A DNA stretch of 21,432 nt, taken from NCBI GenBank assembly GCA_019649035.1, contig BMAT01007026.1, forward strand, positions 45,927 to 67,358. The letters run 5' to 3'. The notes under the pieces are model-generated. The model saw nothing but the letters and a program-made list of their open reading frames with translations. It did no database searches and was not told the origin of the DNA. Shown here piece by piece: positions 10,431 to 19,335 of the stretch (position 1 is the first letter of the stretch; every line of letters begins with the position of its first letter). The position numbers and the translations under genes are program-made. Origin of the DNA: Elysia marginata. Lineage: Eukaryota; Mollusca; Gastropoda; Plakobranchidae.

Positions 10431-10634
10431 AGATATTGGTAAACAAGAGTGATAGTAAGAAAAAAATCGAGGGAGATTTATCAGGGAATGTGTGTTTGGT
10501 AATGGGGTAAGAAAGACTGAAACGTTACAACATAATCCAGGACTTGGGCCACCGATAAATCAATTCTCTCATGGTCCAAAGGCCTTTACAGACACCCTTA
10601 TATCTACTTATGTGACTAACTTATCAGCTCATCA

Positions 10635-10859
10635 ATGTTGAAGCATTGTCTTGGATTCCCCGCTAAGCCAATCAGTGGCCCCTATCCAATCGATGTCTGT
10701 GTCCTTAACGCCCAATCCATCTTTCCAGTCCAGTTTACTTGTACGGCACTGTCAAACTGTTTGCATTGTACGTTTGTAAATGACCAATGTTTAGGTTTCA
10801 CACAAAACGAAGGAAGTTGCGACGATGGTCATTTAAATATTTTTTTTCTTCAAACTTAA
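10635..10859 (+). CDS. Cysteine-rich reading frame, possible exon; unrecognised
   Basis: This 74-codon frame has no family I can name. Residues from about 22 to 62 contain seven cysteines in a compact pattern, with CTALSNCLHC followed by FVNDQC and NEGSC, which looks like an extracellular disulphide-rich module. A pyrimidine tract ending in CAG (CTTTCCAG near 10724-10731) lies just before the cysteine cluster and could be a splice acceptor. If so, the exon would begin near 10732 and the upstream ATG would be irrelevant. No strong GT donor is visible at the other end; GATGGTCATT near 10825 is a poor candidate. It could equally be chance. There is no neighbouring exon that I can see and no signal peptide in the frame itself. 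Confidence 0.15.
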   Translation: MLKHCLGFPAKPISGPYPIDVCVLNAQSIFPVQFTCTALSNCLHCTFVNDQCLGFTQNEGSCDDGHLNIFFLQT

Positions 10860-13800
10860 GGGTTAAATTTGGCCAAACCTATCTTGGCATATAAAAATTA
10901 TGCTAAAAGATTATGTAACCTATCGTTAAAAAATGAATCAAAGCTGGCAGCCGCTGGGAATGAAAACTCACAAGCTGATGTAAATCAGTTATTTGTGTTA
11001 CAAACTCTCTAATCCTTTTATTCTCTTTCGTTTCAAAATTAAGTCTAATTTTTTTTTATTTTTTAAGTCCAAATAATCTGTTGATTCTCAATAACATTGA
11101 CTCAAAATATTTTTATCGTCTTATAACCTAGTAAAGCCCTTTTCACCTTTGCTTAAATTTCTTTGTCTAAAACTATGCTTTTATTTTTATGAGTCAAACC
11201 TAATGATTACGTTATTCACAACGTTTTGATTTGAAAATTCAAGGGTTTGTTTTAATTAGTAGATTTTATAGAAAAATTCATTGTATGGATACTTTCTCTT
11301 TTGCGCTTTCTTTGCACATACATTGGCCAACATGTCACGAACATTACATTTTTATAAACTTGAAAATTTCCTTTGAACCTTTTGTGAATCTGAGCCAATC
11401 AATATTCAAAGGCTTTTTTTAAACACCAACACTTTATGTAAACGAATGATATTATGTATCATCATATAGACAAAATATTATTATGCATTTTACAATTTAA
11501 GATTTCACCCTGTACAAAACTATTGAAGCATGGCCCTCTTTTCCATCCCCCGAATACGCTTTTAAACATTTTCTCTATAGAGGGAAAAGAAAATAATCCA
11601 CTCGCGCAATATGTTTGCAACAAAAGCATGTAATACGTAATTCGGATTCAGTACGAACCACTTACCTTATGATTTAGTCTGATTATGGGTTGTTTTTTAG
11701 AGGCGATAAGTATAATGTAGGCTAATGCGCCATCTGAGGCTCAGCATAAGAATCTCTTTTTACTTTAGATGGGAATTTTGTAGACAGCAGTAAGTTTACC
11801 GATCACTGATAAGGTCTTGCCCTACCTCAATAAATTTCCTTTTTTTGTTGCATTTAATATTATTTTTGTGGTAGAAGCTTCGCGCGTCTCTTTCTTTTTC
11901 TTCCTCGTTTTTTTCTTGCTACATAAGTCTCTATTAATCCCGCTTGAGGAAATTCCTTTCTGTGCTCATGTTTAGAAAATAAAAGTCTAATAAATATATA
12001 TACAGTTGTGATCGTATAGTAATACACACACAGAATGATATGCTAATTCTAAATTATAAATTGATTTTATAAAGAACAAACTTCACATCTATGTATATAA
12101 GTTTTTAGTGTCGTTCTGTCTTTCTGTCTGTCTGTGAGTTAGAGATTCACGCCTCTCTTTCTTTCTCCCCCTATCTCTCCCACCCCCTATTCCCTGTTCA
12201 CATCATGTTAATTGGTTTGACTCCTTTTCATTTCGCATTTACATCCTTTAATATAATATAGGTATCCTTTGAGTCCTGATCACCTTGTAAAAACTTAATA
12301 TCATTTTGATCTGCAACACTTTTTTATGTAGCATTTTGCTGAATATAACGCCAATACTCTTAGCATTATTCTATGGTGCTAACCACACCCTTTTCATTTT
12401 CAAACTTTTAATAATTTCTTTGACACCTAAGTATGTGCTTTATTGTTATTCCAAACAAAACTTATAAACAAAAGATAATTGCTAATGCCATGATGAGTTT
12501 GTTAGCATACTTGCCTGCGCTACTTAGCCGTGTAACAATTTAAGCAGTGTAATTTCATATGAAATAGAGCACAATTGTTTTTTTCTCCTAGACCACCATT
12601 CTCATGAATAATTGAATATAGGGTTTAACCACCCTGACTTAAACACAATGGTTCATGTATATCGTTGATGGGATGTCTTTGTCGCTGCATTTGCGGTTTC
12701 ACTTTAAGGTTTGTTTTTCGTATAATATTTTTTTGCTATGGTACTTTTTTGTCACGAATTTAACTTTAATAATGTTAATTAGTTTCATTTCGGTGAGTAT
12801 TTAAAATATGGTATCTTTCTGTGCACCATTTTATATCTCACATGTACTTTTCTTTATGCTGCGTGCTATAATATCTTCGGATTCTTGCTTTTGTTTTAGA
12901 ATGTATTTAAACTACGATTGGTTGACTTTTTTTTAAATAAATTTTATGCTCAGGCTACTTCGTTCCATTCCCAGCAACAGCAACAAAAACAACAACAAAA
13001 AGAAATAATTTGCCTTGTCAATTTCTTGAAACTTGCTATCTTAGATCTGACCAAAACAAAAAGTCTATTGTAATTAAAGTTTCTGCGTTGGTATAACAAT
13101 TGTCAGATTGTAAGTCTGGTTAATTCTTGTAACTTTTCCTTTGTTGAAAATAGTTGTTAGTGCTCTTTTTCAAATACTCCATCTTTCAGAGTCAGGATAA
13201 TAAGTATGTTGCATACCTTATTTTGTTGACTGACTGAATGAACAGTGACAAGAGAATCGGCCTATACTTATCCGACGAAGACAAGGATGAGAAAAGTTAA
13301 AGTTAATAAGTGCAAGGAATGCGTCAGCTTTTTCAAGTTTTTGGTTTCGCGCATATTTTTTTCGTAAGAGTTGAAACCTGGCAACTACACTTTTAGTTAG
13401 GAAAGAAAAGACAAGTCAAATTTTATGAACGACGAAAAAAAAATCGAAAGCGAGAGAACACACATAATACACTCTATTCTTTTGTTCGCTTCCTAGTTAT
13501 GCCGTTAAAGTCTTCACTAAATCGAATCTAAAATTAAGCGTCTGAAATGTTAATTATTTCTTTATCTTTCTCTCCCGGTCTAGGCTGTGCGTGTCAAGTA
13601 TTTTTCCATATGACAACTTAAGAATAAGATAATGGAATAGGGTTTTTGTATTGGTTGTTAGCGTTGTACGTAATGACAGTCCTTATTGTGAGCGCCGGTG
13701 CCAATATTTCATGCATGATGTTAAGGAATCACAATCATAGCACATGACCTCCGCTACAATCGTTGAACTAGTTAGTAAGCGGTTTTGATCGTTAGGATGT

Positions 13801-14915
13801 CGCTTATTCAAAGATATATGCTCTAATACATAATTTTATACATTCATTTAAAAGTATATTTTGAGAAACATTTTAGTTCCAAAATTTAGACATTTTTTCC
13901 GTTGAAAATATTGTTAAGCCTTTATAATTATAAAACCAAACGATTGATCACCATTTCGTAGAACGAACAGAAAAAGAAAATAAATATATATACACAACAA
14001 TACCTTGAGTTCCTACAACGTATTATATGTATCTAGATCCAGTGTAGACGCATTGATGTTTGTTTGCCTTTTCAGAGCTAAATCTAGATGTAGATCTATG
14101 CACTCTAATAGTGTAGATTGGGTAGCCAAGGCCCACTTTTTCGCAGATTTTTCAATATCCATGATAATCTAGAGTCGAGAAGTCACTTTCATTCTCGTTT
14201 AGTGAGGTACAAAAAAACTCATTTATGATTCGAAAACGACCATTTTTCGTTTAGAGCCACAACATGGAAACGGAAGTTTGTTTTGAAAGTTTTAAAAACT
14301 GTGGATTGTAGATCTAGGATCGCTAGTTAAAACGATTAAACAAATCCCAATTTTAATACCGTATTTGGTTCTACCAATAGAAACATAACATGAACTTAAA
14401 AACCAAAGGGCGTAGTCTTGCACAGTAAATTTTTACAGACATTCCGGTAAAGCCGTATCAAAATCGGTGCACTCTATGAAGACCTATTCACCACACAAAA
14501 TTTGCAGTCCTAAAATAGACAATAGATACACGTTTTCGTTACTTTTCGGCGCATTTCTCGGCATTTTAAAAGGTATTTCTACTGACACTACAGGAGATTG
14601 TAGTTTCAATTTATATAAAAAAACATCAACTAATTTAAATAACGTCTCACATTTCATACATCGAAACTAAATCCCGAAACGTACCCTATTTTTTTTTACA
14701 ACAATATAAATGTATACAAGATTTCATTCATAAATTTAATACGTATTTTTTTTACAATTTTGGCTAGCGCCTATGAACTTAACTAGAGCATAATTTTTCA
14801 CAGTAACTAAACTGAAACAGTTTAACGAATGTTACTTATTATGTTCAAGTCGATGCAATCTGAAGTGTTTTATTGAATACGTTTTTAGTGAGAATTACCT
14901 GATACAGTTTTGGTT
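10860..14915. other. Long AT-rich non-coding stretch, no recognised gene
   Basis: About 4 kb contain no reading frame with a recognisable domain. The 63-codon frame at 11231-11422 and the 67-codon frame at 14467-14670 are Phe/Ile/Ser-rich and look like chance. Small landmarks are a TCTG microsatellite near 12117-12136, a CAA-rich patch near 12975-13003, and AGATCTA/TCTAGA motifs near 14030-14100. Splice-bounded small exons cannot be ruled out by eye. Confidence 0.55.
12117..12136. repeat. Short (TCTG)n microsatellite
   Basis: TCTGTCT units repeat here within a longer pyrimidine-rich tract that runs to about 12190. This is simple-sequence DNA with no linked gene. Confidence 0.7.
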
Positions 14916-14935
14916 GATAAGATAAGATAAGATAA
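14916..14935. repeat. (GATAA)4 tail of the CR1/L2-like element
   Basis: There are four exact GATAA units on the plus strand, which read as TTATC at the 3' end of the minus-strand retrotransposon. The position directly after the conserved 3' end identifies it as the element's tail and not a random microsatellite. Confidence 0.8.
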
Positions 14936-15143
14936 GAATAATCTTTATTCGTCCCAGTGGGAAATTTGTCTTGGACAGCGTTTCATTACATATATAAGTT
15001 TATGACAAACATTTCATTTTTCCACACATGTACATACTTAAAAATAAAGTTAAACATTTGTACATTTCAATGTATTCTATAAATACATCCTATTGCATAC
15101 ATTAAATAAGATATCGTTGTAAAATGCCTAACGTTCCAGTTGC

Positions 15144-15772
15144 CTATGTATCGCAAGACTTAAGTCTTCTCAGTAGCGCAGATGCAGATGGTATAAAGGA
15201 CCTTCGATATCTCTCTGTTTGTGCAATTGGTTGTATGATCTTGCCACTACGAGAGGATAGGAGGAACTGTTGATTTAACGGATGGTTTAGTTCTCTTAGA
15301 ATTTTTTTAGCTTTCTTCCCAGCGTGGTCCTCAGACCGGCAATCTATTGGTGTAGGTGTTCTTTTTACAATGTTTTTATACTTCCTTATTAATCTGTTTA
15401 TCCTCTCTTTATCTTTTGTCATGATCGACAAGCCCCAGCAATTTATACCATAGGTGATGATGCTTTCAATTGTGGTTTTATAAAACAAGAGAAGAATCTC
15501 AGGACTGACTTTAAACGACCTTAATTTTCGTAGAAAATATAGCCTTTGGTTAACCTTTTTACAAACATCGTCAGCGTGATTGCTAATTTAGTTTAGAGTA
15601 TATTTTTAGACCTAAGTACTTGTAGCTATCGACAATAGATACAACTTTCCCATCGATTAATAGTGGGTTAAGAGGTTCTTTCTTCCTTCTATAATCAAAA
15701 ACTATTTCTTTTGTTTTGTCCACGTTTAAAGTAAGATGATTGTTCTTGCACCATTCACAGAATATGTTAACT
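15144..15772 (-). pseudogene. CR1/L2-like reverse transcriptase C-terminal remnant
   Basis: Minus-strand reading begins with CEWCKNNHLTLNVDKTKEIV, the segment just after the YADD active site in this group. It continues through a DGK stretch and SYKYLGLKI near 15640, then CKKVNQRLYFLRKLRSF near 15540. It goes on with TIESIITYGINCWG, KAKKILRELNHPLN and ERYRRSFIPSASALLRRL, ending at a stop at 15144-15146. ILxxxxHPL and RYxxSFIPSAxxLLN-like ends are hallmarks of CR1/L2 proteins as I know them. The frame shifts once, around 15580-15592, where the minus strand reads through a TAG in one frame; the part before and the part after are in different registers. The polymerase core and endonuclease are absent, so it is non-functional. 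Confidence 0.8.
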
Positions 15773-16269
15773 ATACTGTACGCAAAACCGCTAACGCATT
15801 GGTTCGATTACCTCAAATGTAAATTAAGGTAAAAGTTTAAATTGTTTTGAAGAAGCTAGAAATATTCAATAAATAACGCCGGCGGGTGGTGCTCTGTTCA
15901 CGTCATTTTCGCAGGTGTTGAGAAAACCAGACAAAAATATTTTTGCACGTTCTACGTCTGGCAGGGCAAACTCCTTTTTTAAATTTTTATTTTGCAGCAG
16001 CTAAATGTGGAACACGAAGCAGGTATTAAGACACCCCCCCCCCCAAACTAATAAACTGATTGTTTTAGTATTAGGTTATCAATATGAAGGTTTAAAAAAT
16101 TATTCTTTTTTTTTTTTCGAAAGTTAATTCCGCCTTGCAGAGATAGTTACAGTTGAACAGACTTTTCCCGCATCAACTTCTGACTCTGTTATATTTGACC
16201 CACTATAGGAACACCTTTGTAAAACACATGCTTGAGAACAAAATGGATAATGCACAAGTCCCACTTAGA
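15773..16269. other. Non-coding stretch with homopolymer runs
   Basis: A run of about 13 C residues lies near 16033-16045 and a T run near 16108-16119. No protein-coding signal is recognised. Confidence 0.6.
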
Positions 16270-16350
16270 CTTGGAACAAGGGAATGCGAGAGAGAGTGAG
16301 AGAGAGAAAGAGAGGAGAGTAAGAGAGAGAGAGATAAGGAGAGAGAAAAG
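16270..16350. repeat. Interrupted GA microsatellite
   Basis: GAGAGA blocks are interspersed with GTGAG, AAAG and GGAG. This purine tract gives Ser/Leu-rich pseudo-proteins on the opposite strand, which should not be annotated as genes. Confidence 0.85.
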
Positions 16351-16358
16351 GTAGACAG

Positions 16359-16398
16359 ATAGACATATAGACATTCATATAGACATATAGACATTCAT
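16359..16398. repeat. Perfect tandem pair of a 20-bp unit
   Basis: ATAGACATATAGACATTCAT occurs twice head to tail without mismatch, embedded between GA-rich tracts. The unit itself looks derived from an ATAGACAT motif. It is probably a young slippage product. Confidence 0.9.
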
Positions 16399-16496
16399 TT
16401 AGACATAGAGAGAGCGAGGGGACAGAAGAGAGACTGGGCGGCATAGGATTAACGTGAAAACGAAGAGGGGATGAGAGTGATAGTAAGAGCACGTGC

Positions 16497-16506
16497 GAGA
16501 GAAAAA

Positions 16507-16556
<50 letters not shown>

Positions 16557-16567
16557 GTGTGTGTGTG
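16497..16567. repeat. Compound (GA)n-(TG)n microsatellite
   Basis: A nearly pure GA run at about 16516-16552 is followed directly by a short TG run to about 16566. Translated frames over it, in either direction, are low-complexity artefacts. Just downstream (16572-16585) is a locally GC-rich patch including a GCGGCCGC site. Confidence 0.9.
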
Positions 16568-17539
16568 GAGTTGGGCGCGGCCGCTATCAGCGGAAACTGA
16601 TGCTTCACTGCGGCTGTGCAAGCGTAACGAAACCCCCTGGTTCTTTACAGTTGATACTGCACAAAGACGGGGGTTAGTGTGAGTGGATCGTTGTTAGCTG
16701 CTCCCTTTTGTAAAATGAATGTTTCTTTTCCAGCGTAAACGTTATGAGTGACTATTTGAGTTACGCCGTTGTCTTCCTGGCTTTTTCTTCTTCATTGACT
16801 GGTACGGCTATATTTACAGTTTTGCGCATGTAGATGTTTCTGGGACCTATGGAGTGCTACCAAGCAGGTAAAATAAAAAAAGAACATCATACAGTTAATG
16901 TAGGAGTAGTTTTTGTTTAACATGTTAACAATACTGATTGCGTCAATGTGGACCCTCCTAAAGTTTATAAGTGCGCGCTTGTTGTATACTGTTTTTATTG
17001 GAATGTAATCTATAAAGCTTTCGAACATCATTATAAATTATAGGATAAAAAATGTCGCATTAGTTTTATGCTGAATACGTCATGATTTTTGGGAGGCCTA
17101 ATTTTCATTTCAATAAAAATAATACTTTGGTTTGGCCATATAGTTTCACGAACATTATTATTACTAATTATGGCAGGCCGTGCTTCGCATCGGTAATTGA
17201 TTGGGTACATCTTGTATATACCACAGACTTTATCAAAGTTGATACCATTAATTTTTTTTTACCTTCTGTGAACTTTTTTCTGCCATCCTCTTAAACTCTC
17301 TTTCTATCTGTCTTTCTTTCTTACCCCAAATACATTTTTCCAATTTTCATGACCGCCTCGAAATCTCTAACTGTTCCCACCCTAGTCCTCCTTTTCTACT
17401 CTGGAAGTATCAATAAAAACTTACATTGCTATCTCTTTCTTAATCTTGCGCCTTTCATTGTGTGAAAATGTTGCCAAAATCACCCATTTCAGTCAGTATT
17501 TCTCTGTTTTATTGCAAACGTAAGGGTTAATCTCTTTCT
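16568..17539. other. Non-coding stretch, no recognised gene
   Basis: After a short GC-richer patch (16570-16675) the sequence is AT-rich. The frames at 16792-17031 (minus) and 17082-17294 (plus) show no known domain and are rich in Phe, Ile and Asn, as expected of chance translation. Confidence 0.55.
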
Positions 17540-17601
17540 CCTTCTCTCTCTCTCTCTCTCTCTCTCCCTCTCTCTCTCTCTCTTTCTTTCTCTCTCTCTC
17601 A
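17540..17601. repeat. (CT)n microsatellite
   Basis: A long CT run with single CCCT and TTTC interruptions. It is opposite in strand sense to the GA tracts about 1 kb upstream. Confidence 0.9.
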
Positions 17602-17851
17602 ACCCCTCTATAAATTTCTTTCTCTTCTTCACCTAGATCTAGCTAGATGCCGCCATTTAGACAAAGCTTTCAAATGCCATTGCATGAATTGTTCTTGATA
17701 TAGGGCCTATTATCTAAATCTTAATCCTAACTGCATATTCCACAACACCAAAAATCTTACAAAGACAATATTATATATCTATATTTTTTAAAGAAGTTCT
17801 TGTAAGCAAAAAAGTATATACTTTTCTTTTAGTCGTCTCTGTTGGGATATG

Positions 17852-18023
17852 CGCCACGATTCATTTCTAAGATAGGCCTAGACCTGGCCTTGGATCTAGA
17901 TCTACTAGATCTCTAAACATCTGGATCTGGATTCTAGATATTTTAGTGTACTTCTCAGTGTAATCGAATCTAGAACTTACAGTTAGGATTCAGATTTATA
18001 TCTAGAATATTGATAAAGATCTA
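17852..18023. repeat. AGATCT-rich duplicated unit, copy A
   Basis: This copy begins CGCCACGATTC and ends GAATATTGATAAAGATCTA. It aligns along its whole length, with substitutions and small gaps, to 18184-18342. Shared landmarks in order are CGCCA-GATTCA, GCCTAGA-CTGG, CTAGATCTAGAT/CTAGATCTACTAG, TTCTAGATATTT-AGTG, TTCTCAGTGTA, GAACTTAC and TCTAGAATATTGATA. It has no coding content. Confidence 0.7.
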
Positions 18024-18183
18024 TTTAAAAATTAAGATTAAGGAGCTCAAGAAAAGGTAAAATTATAGTGTAATCACGGCGTTAAAACTTTCCGTCAGGT
18101 TCTACCGTTCTACTTTTCTAGATTCTGGAATACTTATTCTTTTTTAAATGAAATCAAGTTATCTGAAGTATTGTGGAATTTAA

Positions 18184-18342
18184 CGCCAAGATTCAGTTTT
18201 AGAATATGCCTAGATCTGGCTCTAGATCTAGATATCTAAATGTGTGTATTCTAGATATTTCAGTGAAATTCTCAGTGTAGTAGAACTACTGAACTTACTG
18301 TTACAATTTAGATTTAGATCTAGAATATTGATATAGATCTAT
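18184..18342. repeat. AGATCT-rich duplicated unit, copy B
   Basis: This is the partner of 17852-18023, offset by about 320-332 bp. It is diverged by many substitutions and is about 13 bp shorter, so the duplication is not recent. Confidence 0.7.
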
Positions 18343-18615
18343 AGGCCTACTCTGGATATCCAAATATTTAATGTAATCCTAGAACTGTCACATGTTTATG
18401 TTTTTTTGCGTCATAATTTCCATTAACTTTAGTGCTAAAGATAAAATTCCCGACAATTCATAGGCCAACGCTGGATGTTATTATTAATTGACTTCAGTTT
18501 CAACAATCAAAGAATCGACATCTGGTACGTTTTTTTACTGTTACCTCGGAAATCTGCATCAAAAGTTATGTGGACATGAAAATTTTCATAACTTTGTGTT
18601 CGATAGTAAAAATTT

Positions 18616-18717
18616 AGTATTTTCTAGGTTCCGCCTCCAGTTTGTATGAACGCGGCGCTTGTAAATCTACGAATGTAATTGTAAAAGATAAAAAAAAGTT
18701 GTGTAAAACATCAGTCT
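18616..18717 (+). repeat. Near-identical 100-bp direct repeat, left copy
   Basis: It runs from AGTATTTTCTAGGTTCC to AAAACATCAGTCT. It matches 19074-19173 at every base except for two extra A residues in the internal A run (eight against six). It ends two bases before the SINE head starts. Sequences outside both copies do not match, so the repeat edges are sharp. Confidence 0.95.
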
Positions 18718-18727
18718 AGGGGCAGCG

Positions 18728-18738
18728 TGGCGGAGTGG
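18728..18738 (+). promoter_or_regulatory. RNA polymerase III A box of the SINE
   Basis: TGGCGGAGTGG fits the tRNA A-box pattern TRGCNNAGYGG closely and sits eight bases into the tRNA-like head. Confidence 0.75.
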
Positions 18739-18771
18739 TTAGCGCGTCGGAATCGAGATCTGGAGGTCGCG

Positions 18772-18782
18772 GGTTCGATTCC
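18772..18782 (+). promoter_or_regulatory. RNA polymerase III B box of the SINE
   Basis: GGTTCGATTCC matches the canonical B box GGTTCGANTCC at every specified position. With the A box 33 bp upstream it forms a type 2 internal promoter. Confidence 0.8.
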
Positions 18783-19073
18783 CGACCATGCCATGTTGCA
18801 ATTGCCTTGGGAAAGCAATTTACCCTAACTTTCCCTAGTCCACCCACCTGTAAAATGGGTACCCAGCTACAGGCTTCAAATATCTGCCGGGGCATTAGTG
18901 GCGCTGCTCTGTGGCGACACAGTTACGCTGATTAACGAAGACCAATTTCCTGAAAGGGGTAAATATAGCGTATGAAAATAAAAAAATAGATTCCTTACCT
19001 CAATTATATAGATCATGAAAACAAACTGAAAGACTCATCGTTAAATAAATCCTTTGTTATTTAAGGCTTAATG

Positions 19074-19173
19074 AGTATTTTCTAGGTTCCGCCTCCAGTT
19101 TGTATGAACGCGGCGCTTGTAAATCTACGAATGTAATTGTAAAAGATAAAAAAGTTGTGTAAAACATCAGTCT
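19074..19173 (+). repeat. Near-identical 100-bp direct repeat, right copy
   Basis: It is the same as 18616-18717 except for a shorter A run. It lies 85 bp beyond the SINE tail. Offset between copies is 458 bp, so the pair encloses the SINE plus an unrelated spacer (18989-19073). Confidence 0.95.
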
Positions 19174-19257
19174 GGTATCCATTTCAAAAGACATTTTTAT
19201 GGCCGTTTTTCTTTTTTAACAGTCGTAAAAAGCTCAAAAGTTGCAGGGATTTATTGA

Positions 19258-19335
19258 GCGTGGCGTGGTGGTTTAGCGGTACTTGCTAGGCTCTTGGACC
19301 AATAGATATGGTGGTCGAACCCTGCATTAAGCAGG
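19258..19335 (+). mobile_element. Decayed tRNA-like SINE head
   Basis: GCGTGGTGGTTTAGCGG contains a good A box (TGGTTTAGCGG, 19269-19279). At 19313-19322 GGTCGAACCC equals a B box with one T missing (expected GGTTCGAACCC). Box spacing suits a tRNA-derived promoter. The body after about 19335 is not recognisable and no A-rich tail is evident, so this is a truncated or old SINE, a different family from the one at 18719. It is unlikely to be a functional tRNA gene because the arms do not fold cleanly. Confidence 0.45.

Larger units (their letters stand above)
14916..15772 (-). mobile_element. 3' fragment of a CR1/L2-like non-LTR retrotransposon
   Basis: On the minus strand a CR1/L2-style reverse transcriptase C-terminus (to 15144) is followed by a 3' untranslated region of about 200 bp, a conserved-looking end with TTTCCCACTGGGACGAATAA (minus strand, about 14961-14942), and four TTATC units as tail. 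This terminal arrangement is typical of CR1/L2-group LINEs, which end in short tandem repeats instead of poly-A. The element is heavily 5'-truncated: everything before the region just after the reverse transcriptase active site is missing. The 5' edge near 15772 is where protein similarity fades. I found no convincing target-site duplication. Confidence 0.8.
18719..18988 (+). mobile_element. tRNA-derived SINE
   Basis: The head (about 18720-18793) is tRNA-like. It has an A box TGGCGGAGTGG at 18728-18738 and a perfect-looking B box GGTTCGATTCC at 18772-18782, spaced as needed for RNA polymerase III. Its T-stem pairs CGGG with CCCG, and GGCA pairs with TGCC at the ends. A tRNA-unrelated body of about 170 bp follows, with CCCACCTGTAAAATGGGTACC near 18843 and GGCGCTGCTCTGTGGCGACA near 18900, and then an A-rich tail AAAATAAAAAAATA. 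It is non-autonomous and would depend on a LINE reverse transcriptase. A short TSD is not visible; the flanks instead show the 100-bp repeats listed separately. From memory, this body resembles molluscan SINEs. Confidence 0.8.

Noticed and set aside
14900..15810. TTGGTT as target-site duplication of the CR1/L2-like fragment
   Set aside because: A six-base match exists near both ends, but the 5' edge is not defined well enough to separate it from chance.
16189..16677. Several overlapping Ser/Leu-rich (minus) and Arg/Glu-rich (plus) frames
   Set aside because: All are translations of GA microsatellites in different frames; none has complex sequence.
18720..18793. Functional tRNA gene
   Set aside because: The boxes are intact, but the acceptor stem has mismatches in its inner pairs and the sequence continues into a SINE body with an A-rich tail, not into a T-run terminator.
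18735..18935. 66-codon plus-strand frame over the SINE
   Set aside because: It begins inside the tRNA-like head and reads through the SINE body; such frames recur in every SINE copy and are not genes.
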